Shown: positions 1 to 6,209 of the stretch, piece by piece
Numbering within the stretch: position 1 is the first letter of the stretch
How the letters are laid out: each line of letters begins with the position of its first letter
Assembly (NCBI GenBank): GCA_009782245.1
Contig: WRKK01000269.1
Span: 1-8,838 of the forward strand
DNA: 8,838 nucleotides
Direction of reading: 5' to 3'
From: Defluviitaleaceae bacterium
GTDB taxonomy: Bacteria > Bacillota > Clostridia > Lachnospirales > WQUN01
The notes under the pieces: generated by a model
Databases searched by the model: none
Seen by the model: the letters and a program-made list of their open reading frames with translations, nothing else
What the model was told of the DNA's origin: nothing
Translations under genes and position numbers: made by a program

Positions 1-313
<313 letters not shown>

Positions 314-326
314 TTACACTTACTAT

Positions 327-332
327 AGGAGG
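327..332 (+). promoter_or_regulatory. Shine-Dalgarno AGGAGG that decides the start at 339
   Basis: AGGAGG is followed by a 6-base spacer to ATG at 339. The sequence GGAGGAACAyCATGCAAATATTT is conserved as a block at the paralogous gene start at 4896, where the site is AAAGGAGGA (4882-4890). This fixes the start at 339 in preference to the in-frame TTG at 183. Confidence 0.85.
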
Positions 333-338
333 AACACC

Positions 339-776
339 ATGCAAATATTTGGCAAAAAAATATCTAGCACCATGGGTAGCATGAAACTGGAGCGAGATAT
401 ACAGGAACTAGAAACCAAAAAGCAAACGCTGGTAATGTCGGTAAATAACGAGATAGGCACACTAAAAGGACACATTACAGCTAAATTCACAGAAATAGGT
501 GCAGAATCGTATAATTTGCACGTACGTGGCGAATTTTCCGAAGAATACTTCGCAGAAAAATTTGCCGAAATAACCACCTTGGAACAAACCATAAAAGAGC
601 GGGAAGCCAAAATTGCCGAAATAAGCGGCCGCTACAACGAAGAGATAACTCTGCTAAAAAACCTAACGCCCGATATAGCACCCGCACCAGTTGCAGCACT
701 CGGCAGATGCACCGCTTGCAACGCCGTGCGTATTGAGGGCGATGCGTTTTGCCGTGGTTGCGGTAGCAGGTTTTAG
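339..776 (+). CDS. Soluble coiled-coil protein with C-terminal zinc ribbon (copy 1)
   Basis: A 145-residue protein of unknown function. Residues about 15-110 are highly charged and predicted helical, with heptad-like spacing of Leu/Ile (around 17-43 and 71-109), consistent with a two-helix coiled coil. A Pro/Ala hinge (about 111-119) leads to a zinc ribbon with C124-x2-C127 and C138-x2-C141. These are the only cysteines. There is no signal peptide or membrane segment, so it should be cytosolic. It is 134/145 identical to the protein at 4896-5333. The membrane protein at 813 follows after 36 bases and carries a related ribbon, suggesting co-transcription and a shared partner or shared metal-dependent contact. 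The zinc-ribbon fold is a family-level inference from the CxxC pairs. Function could be scaffold or adaptor; no catalytic residues are visible. Confidence 0.9.
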   Translation: MQIFGKKISSTMGSMKLERDIQELETKKQTLVMSVNNEIGTLKGHITAKFTEIGAESYNLHVRGEFSEEYFAEKFAEITTLEQTIKEREAKIAEISGRYNEEITLLKNLTPDIAPAPVAALGRCTACNAVRIEGDAFCRGCGSRF

Positions 777-812
777 GTTGAACAAAATACACATTGTAAA
801 GGAGCTAGAAAA

Positions 813-1463
813 ATGCTTAATACTCAACGAATTATTTTACTGATAATTGCGGCGGTTGGAATTGCCTCGCTGTTTTTGCCTTGGGCTACAATAACTCCCG
901 CTAGTGTAGGGGCTGGTTTTGGAGGTGAGATTGGCGGATTTATAGGCGGTGCATTGGGCGGCGCACTAGGCGGTGCAGGCGTGAATCTTGATGTAACCAT
1001 AAACGCCTTCGATTTTTCGGAAGCTACAGACGGCGGCTTTCACGGTGCAATAGGGATAATTATTTTCGCATTAGCGGGAATTATCGCCGTCGCTATAGGC
1101 GACAAAGCCGACAAGCTAAATCTCACAGGAAAAGCAATAATTGCACTGGCGGGGCTTGTTGCCGCTGGGCTAGGGGCGTTGACCCTGTTCAACGATATAT
1201 TTAACATAGCCGACATTGGTAGCGGCGTGTTTTTGTTCCTGCTATCGGGGCTGGGGTTGCCAGTTGTCGCACTGGTGGGCGGCTCTAGCACCGTGCAAAC
1301 GGCGTATGCACCGCCAGTTGCCCCGCCGCCGCAAATGCCGCAAGTGCAAATGCCGCAAATGCCGCAAGCAACGGTTGCAACAAAAGCGGCGTTTTGCCCA
1401 TCGTGCGGCGTGAAAACAGAGGGCAATGCGGCGTTTTGCCCTGCTTGTGGGGGTAGGTTTTAG
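813..1463 (+). CDS. Four-helix membrane protein with C-terminal zinc ribbon
   Basis: A 216-residue membrane protein of unrecognised family. Hydrophobic segments lie at about 6-23, 78-96, 107-126 and 137-156. Between the first two is a Gly/Ala-rich loop (about 33-56) with repeated GGxxGG spacing, then a polar stretch (58-77) likely outside. After the fourth helix comes a Pro/Met/Gln linker (about 166-186) and a zinc ribbon, C195-x2-C198 and C209-x2-C212, followed by GGRF. Four helices with a cytosolic N-terminus put the ribbon in the cytosol. The start is supported by AAAGGAG at 798-804 with an 8-base spacer. The last 22 bases of the ribbon core (1434-1455) are identical to 6032-6053 in the other polytopic protein although the membrane domains look unrelated. 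Role unknown; a membrane anchor or sensor partnering the preceding coiled-coil protein is inference. Confidence 0.88.
   Translation: MLNTQRIILLIIAAVGIASLFLPWATITPASVGAGFGGEIGGFIGGALGGALGGAGVNLDVTINAFDFSEATDGGFHGAIGIIIFALAGIIAVAIGDKADKLNLTGKAIIALAGLVAAGLGALTLFNDIFNIADIGSGVFLFLLSGLGLPVVALVGGSSTVQTAYAPPVAPPPQMPQVQMPQMPQATVATKAAFCPSCGVKTEGNAAFCPACGGRF
1331..1370 (+). repeat. Short CAAATGCCG repeats encoding a Q-M-P linker
   Basis: CAAATGCCG occurs at 1332-1340, 1347-1355 and 1356-1364, separated by a degenerate CAAGTG. They encode the QMPQ-type linker between the fourth membrane helix and the zinc ribbon of the 813-1463 protein. Slippage here would change linker length, and it need not disturb the frame because the unit is 9 bases. 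Confidence 0.75.
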
Positions 1464-1475
1464 TAAATCAAAATT

Positions 1476-1511
1476 AAGGATGAATTTTTATGTTTTGCCC
1501 GAAATGCGGCA
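1476..1511 (+). repeat. Start-module repeat, copy A (degenerate Shine-Dalgarno)
   Basis: Thirty-six bases covering ribosome binding site, spacer, ATG and the codons for FCPKCG. It matches copy B (6174-6209) except at two positions: the ribosome site is AAGGATG instead of AAGGAGG (T at 1481), and the Pro codon is CCG (G at 1501). Spacing to the ATG is the same 7 bases. It marks the head of a decayed member of the MFCPKCG family. Confidence 0.85.
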
Positions 1512-1600
1512 ATTGCACTAATCCAAGCAACATCAAAATTCTAAATGCAACAAAAGTAACAAAAACGCTGTTTTTTAGCAAACATCTCAATTTGAATTAA
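1490..1600 (+). pseudogene. Truncated MFCPKCG zinc-ribbon gene remnant (36 codons)
   Basis: The frame starts MFCPKCGNCTNPSN and ends at TAA 1598-1600. The first seven residues and the upstream leader match the intact genes at 6188 and 8260. The intact proteins have a second CxxC at residues 16-19, a basic stretch and a transmembrane helix; here only C3, C6 and one further Cys (C9) remain and no helix follows. The N-C-x-x-P part resembles the C-N-P-P region just after the second knuckle of the 6188 protein, as if roughly 10 codons including the second CxxC were deleted, but that alignment is my inference. The Shine-Dalgarno has lost a key G. A translated tiny metal-binding peptide cannot be excluded. 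It sits 26 bases after the 813 gene and 33 before the RCC1 gene. Confidence 0.55.
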
Positions 1601-1633
1601 AAAAAATACGACAAACAGAAAGGTTGATTAAAC

Positions 1634-4600
1634 ATGATGAACAGGAAATTTTTGGTTTTAACAGTAATTTTAGCTGTGTTGCTAGTTTTGCCGAGTACGG
1701 TTTTTGGAGCAACCACTCGTCCCGCAATGGGGCAACAACAAGTGGGCGGCAGTGCAGTTTGGGTAGCAAACCACAATATGTTTTCAACAATATCAGTAGG
1801 GGCATACCATACTTTGGCAATCGATACATCAGGCGTACTTTGGGCTTGGGGCGATAACAGCGAGGGTGCAGTAGGAGACGGCACAACCACTTACCGCAGT
1901 ACGCCAGTTCGCATAATGGAAAACGTTGTTGCCGTGAGTGCAGGCTCTTTCTTAGGTCATTCATATTCCTTGGCGTTGCAAAATGACGGCAGTTTGTGGG
2001 GCTGGGGACATAATTTTTGCGGAAATTTGGGAGACGGCACAAACGTAAATCCCCGCATTAGCCCCGTCCGCATAATGGCCAATGTAACTGCTTTTTCCAC
2101 GGGTGCAGGGCATACGCTTGCAATCGACACGCAGGGCAGACTTTGGGCTTGGGGACGGAATAATTTTGGCGAACTGGGCGATGGTACGACCACTTGGCGC
2201 AATAGTCCAGTACAAGTGGCGAGCAACATTGTACAAGTGTCCGCAGGGGCTGGCTTTTCCATGGCAATTTCTGCCAACAACGAGTTGTTCGCATGGGGCG
2301 GAAATAACGTGGGGCAACTGGGCGATGGCACAACAACGAACCGCAACCGCCCAACGCTCATTGGCGAAAATATCGTAGATGTTTCGGCGGGAACTACACA
2401 TTCTCTGGCAATCGATACATTAGGTGTGCTTTGGGCTTGGGGTAGCAATTCCGCAGGGCAACTGGGCGATGGCACAACTACAAATAGGCTAATTCCTGTA
2501 GTAATCATGGAGAATGTTGTAGGAATTTCTGCCACTCGATATATACCCACAACGGGAAATGTAACTGGAAGCAGTATGGCATTAACGGTGGACGGTAGAT
2601 TATTTACATGGGGCAATAATACAAACGGGCAACTGGGAGACGGTACAACCACCAACCGCAACCGCCCAACTCAAATACAGCAAAACATAATCGCTGGCTC
2701 CATGGGTTTGACTTCCGCCGCCGCTGTACAAAATGACGGCACGTTGCTTGTGTGGGGTGCAAACAATAGAGGTCAACTGGGCGATGGAACAACCACTCAA
2801 CGGACTTCGCCTGTGCAAATTTCGGGTATTAGAATAATGTTGCCACTACATCGTCCGTTTGCGGGTAATGTAACTGTATCGATACCCTCTGCAAATGAAG
2901 TGCAACAGCCTACTGTGCACTCCTCTTCTATGCTCAACAATAACTGGGGATTTTTTAACAATATTTCCCATACGGTGGCATCGACATTTAGGCACACTTT
3001 GGCATTACGAAATGATGGCACTTTGTGGGCTTGGGGAGCGAATACTGACGGTCAACTTGGAGATGGCACGAGAACAACAAGAACTCGACCAGTCCGCATT
3101 ATGGACAACGTTGTTGCCGTTAGTTCAGGATCTTTTGGACATAGTAGCGGATATTCTCTTGCTCTCACTAGTAACGGTGTTCTATACGGATGGGGTAACA
3201 ATAATAGTGGACAACTTGGCAACGGCTCATCGAGAATACGTCCTAGCAGAATAATGGACAATATTGTTGCATTTTCCACTTCAAACGCCCATACATTAGC
3301 AATCGACAATCAAGGTAGATTGTGGGCTTGGGGTAGCAATTCCGCAGGGCAGCTTGGCGACGGCACAACAACCAATCGCTCACGCCCCGTTCAAATTGGC
3401 GAAAACATAGTGTCCGTTTCTGCAGGTGCAGGACATTCTATGGCAATAGACGCATCAGGAAATCTCTTTGCTTGGGGCTCAAATTCTAACGGTCAGCTTG
3501 GAGACGGAACAACGACAAACAGAAATCGCCCCGTCCACATAGGGAGTAATGTAGCAGATGTGTTGGCAGGTGCTAGGCATACTTTGGCAATCGATTTTGA
3601 CGGCAGTCTGTACGGTTGGGGTTCTAACGGTGCAGGGCAACTCGGCGATGGCAGCACTACCGACCGCCATAATCCCATTTTTATCATGAATAATGTTATT
3701 GCAATCGGTGCAAATAACAATGCACGTACGGGACACGACAGAATGGGCAACAGCCTAGCAGTTACATCGGACGGCACATTATATTCTTGGGGTTGGAATA
3801 ATTTTGGTAATGTAGGAGACGGCACAACTACAAACAGACATCGCCCCGTACCGATTATGACCCATGTTGCCGCCGTTTCCGCTGGAAGTAGTGCAGGGGC
3901 TGCGGTGCGAACGGACGGCACTTTGTGGACTTGGGGTGAAAACGAAGGCAATATCGGGGACGGTACAACGATAAATCGCCATTCCCCCGTACAAGTGCTA
4001 GACATTGACAACATCATGCTCCCAACAAATCGTCCATTTGTCATGCCACCCGCCGCAACAACTCCGCTACCTGCACCAACTATCGGACTTGAAATCGACA
4101 CCCTAGCAATAACAGTAGAATATCGCCACGATACAGTAATCATCACATATCGAGACACGGTGTTAATGCTTACTTTGTCGGGTTTCACGGCGTTTGGTGT
4201 CCAATATTATCCAATTTTGGAGGCATTAGCGGCTTTCGGTGCAGAGATTTCACTTAATCAACAAACGCAGACAATAATTATCGAACTTGGAACAACAATC
4301 ATACATATTCCGCTAAATCACGATACAGTTGTGATAAACGGCACACCGCACACAATGAATTTTTTCCCAATAATCATTGAAGACAGGGTTTTTGTTCCGC
4401 TTGCAGTACTAGAACTTATTGGTATGACGATAAATACTGAAGTTGACAGGGTTTTTGCCGAAAATCTGCACATTATCTACCGTGGCAACCGATATGATCT
4501 AACTTTGCCCGTTATGAATATAAACGGCGAGTTCATGTATCCATTCCGAGAAATTGCAGAAATAATCGGTGCAACGGTTACTTGGGACGCAAATATGCGA

Positions 4601-4810
4601 ACGGGTTCGGCGGCGTTTAATAATTTCTTCTCTACGTTTACGGTAAACCAAAACGTCTATATCGATAATGGCATAGCCCGCAACCTGACGCGCGGAGTTG
4701 TTCCTTTCATAATAGGCGACAGAATATATCTTCCGATACGTTACGTTGTGGAGCCACTTGGCTTGCGGTTTAGGCTTGATAGTGTGAATAACGCAATTAT
4801 TATAGAGTAA
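1634..4810 (+). CDS. Secreted twin RCC1-propeller protein with C-terminal copper-amine-oxidase-N-like domains
   Basis: A 1058-residue exported protein. Residues 1-26 form a signal peptide (MMNRK, a hydrophobic core, likely cleavage near VFGA). Residues about 50-410 and 440-802 are two sets of seven RCC1-type repeats of about 48-55 residues with the hallmark WG..GQLGDGTTTNR..P; each set ends with IMLPxxRPF. RCC1 repeats form seven-bladed beta-propellers that act as protein-binding platforms; no chromatin or GEF role is implied in bacteria. After a Pro/Thr linker (803-817), residues about 820-1058 resemble tandem Cu_amine_oxidN1 domains, with four half-motifs of the type R-x-[YF]-x-P-[LI] followed by G-x-x-[VI]-x-[WF] (around 859, 917, 965 and 1029). 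That domain is common in extracellular Bacillota proteins and lacks amine oxidase activity. AAAGG at 1619-1623 precedes the start; ATG 1637 is an alternative. It is the only gene here without a zinc ribbon and probably acts at the cell surface. Confidence 0.93.
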   Translation: MMNRKFLVLTVILAVLLVLPSTVFGATTRPAMGQQQVGGSAVWVANHNMFSTISVGAYHTLAIDTSGVLWAWGDNSEGAVGDGTTTYRSTPVRIMENVVAVSAGSFLGHSYSLALQNDGSLWGWGHNFCGNLGDGTNVNPRISPVRIMANVTAFSTGAGHTLAIDTQGRLWAWGRNNFGELGDGTTTWRNSPVQVASNIVQVSAGAGFSMAISANNELFAWGGNNVGQLGDGTTTNRNRPTLIGENIVDVSAGTTHSLAIDTLGVLWAWGSNSAGQLGDGTTTNRLIPVVIMENVVGISATRYIPTTGNVTGSSMALTVDGRLFTWGNNTNGQLGDGTTTNRNRPTQIQQNIIAGSMGLTSAAAVQNDGTLLVWGANNRGQLGDGTTTQRTSPVQISGIRIMLPLHRPFAGNVTVSIPSANEVQQPTVHSSSMLNNNWGFFNNISHTVASTFRHTLALRNDGTLWAWGANTDGQLGDGTRTTRTRPVRIMDNVVAVSSGSFGHSSGYSLALTSNGVLYGWGNNNSGQLGNGSSRIRPSRIMDNIVAFSTSNAHTLAIDNQGRLWAWGSNSAGQLGDGTTTNRSRPVQIGENIVSVSAGAGHSMAIDASGNLFAWGSNSNGQLGDGTTTNRNRPVHIGSNVADVLAGARHTLAIDFDGSLYGWGSNGAGQLGDGSTTDRHNPIFIMNNVIAIGANNNARTGHDRMGNSLAVTSDGTLYSWGWNNFGNVGDGTTTNRHRPVPIMTHVAAVSAGSSAGAAVRTDGTLWTWGENEGNIGDGTTINRHSPVQVLDIDNIMLPTNRPFVMPPAATTPLPAPTIGLEIDTLAITVEYRHDTVIITYRDTVLMLTLSGFTAFGVQYYPILEALAAFGAEISLNQQTQTIIIELGTTIIHIPLNHDTVVINGTPHTMNFFPIIIEDRVFVPLAVLELIGMTINTEVDRVFAENLHIIYRGNRYDLTLPVMNINGEFMYPFREIAEIIGATVTWDANMRTGSAAFNNFFSTFTVNQNVYIDNGIARNLTRGVVPFIIGDRIYLPIRYVVEPLGLRFRLDSVNNAIIIE
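1781..2863 (+). repeat. RCC1 propeller 1: seven blades
   Basis: Residues about 50-410 contain seven GDGT-type repeats, at about residues 81, 133, 182, 230, 278, 335 and 383. Blade 1 carries a small GSF-GHS insertion and blade 5 a longer insertion (about 300-314) between the strand motifs. The set closes with IMLP-LHRPF at 401-409. Blade-by-blade features reappear in propeller 2. Confidence 0.88.
2951..4039 (+). repeat. RCC1 propeller 2: seven blades
   Basis: Residues about 440-802 contain seven repeats, with GDGT or GNGS or GDGS cores at about 476, 530, 575, 623, 671, 728 and 775. Its first blade has the GSF-GHS insertion and its fifth a long insertion (about 692-706), the same positions as in propeller 1. 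Blade 2 is shorter by a few residues (GNGSSRIRP). It closes with IMLP-TNRPF at 794-802. Confidence 0.88.
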
Positions 4811-4820
4811 TAAAGTAATC

Positions 4821-4856
4821 TTCCCCCAATCGGCTTTTTGCGATCGGTTGGGGGAA
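4821..4856 (+). terminator. Strong 13-bp hairpin after the RCC1 gene
   Basis: TTCCCCCAATCGG (4821-4833) pairs with TCGGTTGGGGGAA (4844-4856) around a 10-base loop containing T5. Eleven of thirteen pairs are Watson-Crick and two are G-T wobbles. It begins 10 bases after the RCC1 stop. The 3' flank (TCTACTTAATAG) lacks a proper T-run, so it may be a weak or factor-assisted terminator, or an mRNA-stabilising or attenuating element between the two cassettes. Confidence 0.6.
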
Positions 4857-4895
4857 TCTACTTAATAGAATACAGTAGCATAAAGGAGGAACATC

Positions 4896-5333
4896 ATGCA
4901 AATATTTGGCAAAAAAATATCTAACACCATGGGCAACATGAAACTGGAGCGAGATATACAGGAACTAGAAACCAAAAAGCAAACGCTGGTAATGTCGGTA
5001 AATAACGAGATAGGCACACTAAAAGGCCTTATTACAGCCAAATTCACAGAAATAGGTGCAGAATCGTATAATTTGCACCTGCGCGGCGAATTTTCCGAAG
5101 AATACTTTGCAGAAAAATTTGCGGAAATAAACGCCTTAGAACAAACCATAAAAGAGCGGGAAAGCAAAATTGCCGAAATAAGCGACCGCTACAACGAAGA
5201 GATAACTCTGCTAAAAAACCTAACGCCCGATGTAGCACCCGCACCAGTTGCATCACTTGGCATATGCACCGCTTGCAATGCGGTACGCATAGAGGGCGAT
5301 GCGTTTTGCCGTGGTTGCGGTAGCAGGTTTTAG
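4896..5333 (+). CDS. Soluble coiled-coil protein with C-terminal zinc ribbon (copy 2)
   Basis: A 145-residue paralogue of the 339-776 protein, differing at 11 positions (10, 14, 45, 62, 79, 80, 90, 97, 113, 120, 123). All four cysteines (124, 127, 138, 141) and the C-terminal GSRF are kept, and most changes fall on exposed or hinge positions. Ninety consecutive bases (4937-5026) are identical to 380-469, and the final 42 bases (5292-5333) are identical to 735-776, so the duplication or conversion is recent. AAAGGAGGA (4882-4890) supports the start. It lies 17 bases upstream of the next polytopic zinc-ribbon gene, mirroring the arrangement of copy 1. Predicted cytosolic; function unknown, with adaptor or scaffold the most economical guess. 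Confidence 0.92.
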   Translation: MQIFGKKISNTMGNMKLERDIQELETKKQTLVMSVNNEIGTLKGLITAKFTEIGAESYNLHLRGEFSEEYFAEKFAEINALEQTIKERESKIAEISDRYNEEITLLKNLTPDVAPAPVASLGICTACNAVRIEGDAFCRGCGSRF

Positions 5334-5350
5334 GGAGATGATGGCAAAAT

Positions 5351-6061
5351 ATGGAACTTTTAGGATTCATTGATGGCGGTGCAGGGCTTGTAGGGCAAAT
5401 CGGCGGCGGAATCGGGGCAATTTTAATCATTGTCGGCGGACTGAATGCCTTTTTTGGCTATAAAATTTTCAAAATTTTAATCACGGTAATTTCCTTTATT
5501 ATCGGCATGGCTGTTGGCGTGGTGCTTTTTGGTGCTATGGCAGGTAGTATAGGTTTTGGAATAATTTTGGGGTTGGCGTTCGGCGTGGGCTGTGCGGTGC
5601 TGGCTGTCAAATTCTATTTCTTCGCTGTTTTTCTGTATTGTGGGCTGTGGGGCGGAGTTTTGGGATTTTTGTTGTCAGACGGTAATTATGCAGTGGCGTT
5701 AATTTTGTTCGTTATTGTGGGCTTTGTCGGTGCTTACCTCGAACGGCACGTTATTATACTGTCCTCGGCTTTGGGCGGCGGTGCGGCACTCGGAATTGGA
5801 CTTGGGCTGTTGCTCGGCGTGTCGGGAATCGGCGTGTATATTTTTCTGATATTTTTAGCATTTGTAGCTGGTGCGATCGTGCAGTACAAAACCAACGCTA
5901 ATACTGTGGTTAGTACCGTTCAAAATTCTCAAGCCGATTCAACGCCTTACACACCACCACAGCCGATCATGCCAGTTGCTAAAAGTCTTTTTTGTCCGCA
6001 TTGTGGGCAAAAAACCCAAGGTGCAGCCACATTTTGCCCTGCTTGTGGGGGTAAATCTTAG
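5351..6061 (+). CDS. Polytopic DUF4203/TMEM198-like membrane protein with C-terminal zinc ribbon
   Basis: A 236-residue protein with about seven hydrophobic segments (approximately 16-34, 42-60, 63-86, 88-107, 113-130, 134-155, 160-177). The Gly-rich start of the membrane domain and the motif G-L-N-A-F-F-G-Y-K-I-F-K followed by a hydrophobic helix resemble the DUF4203/TMEM198 family, a poorly characterised membrane family; this assignment is by eye. After a polar, Pro-containing linker (about 179-210) comes a zinc ribbon, C215-x2-C218 and C229-x2-C232, predicted cytosolic. Its ribbon core shares 22 identical bases (6032-6053) with the 813 gene. The start is the first ATG after the in-frame stop at 5339; GGGAG (5333-5337) overlaps the previous stop codon but lies 13 bases away, so initiation may be weak or coupled to the upstream gene. 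Confidence 0.88.
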   Translation: MELLGFIDGGAGLVGQIGGGIGAILIIVGGLNAFFGYKIFKILITVISFIIGMAVGVVLFGAMAGSIGFGIILGLAFGVGCAVLAVKFYFFAVFLYCGLWGGVLGFLLSDGNYAVALILFVIVGFVGAYLERHVIILSSALGGGAALGIGLGLLLGVSGIGVYIFLIFLAFVAGAIVQYKTNANTVVSTVQNSQADSTPYTPPQPIMPVAKSLFCPHCGQKTQGAATFCPACGGKS

Positions 6062-6173
6062 GATTGCCCTAAACCAAGGGTTTGTGCATACTGTTACGCA
6101 AAATTTTTAGCAAATATGGGCTTTGCGGAGCGGGAGTGTAAAATTTAACAAATCGAAATAATACCGAAATAAC

Positions 6174-6209
6174 AAGGAGGAATTTTTATGTTTTGCCCAA
6201 AATGCGGCA
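6174..6209 (+). repeat. Start-module repeat, copy B
   Basis: Ribosome site AAGGAGG, a 7-base spacer, ATG and the FCPKCG codons. It differs from copy C (8246-8281) at one base in 36 (TTT versus TTC for Phe2) and from copy A (1476-1511) at two. The noncoding spacer AATTTTT is identical in all three, so the likeness is not merely protein-level constraint. Confidence 0.9.

Noticed and set aside
323..792. Minus-strand frames opposite the coiled-coil gene, repeated at 4862-5430
   Set aside because: Their apparent conservation in two copies only reflects the duplicated plus-strand gene.
1957..4188. Long minus-strand frames opposite the RCC1 gene (up to 234 codons)
   Set aside because: They are antisense mirrors of a repetitive coding sequence, rich in recurrent V-V-P-S-P-S from the complement of the GDGTTT codons, and lack ribosome sites.
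4820..5158. Catalytic copper amine oxidase or chromatin-type RCC1 function for the gene upstream
   Set aside because: Only the noncatalytic N-terminal-type domain is present, with no topaquinone catalytic domain, and bacterial RCC1 repeats with a signal peptide do not imply GTPase exchange activity.
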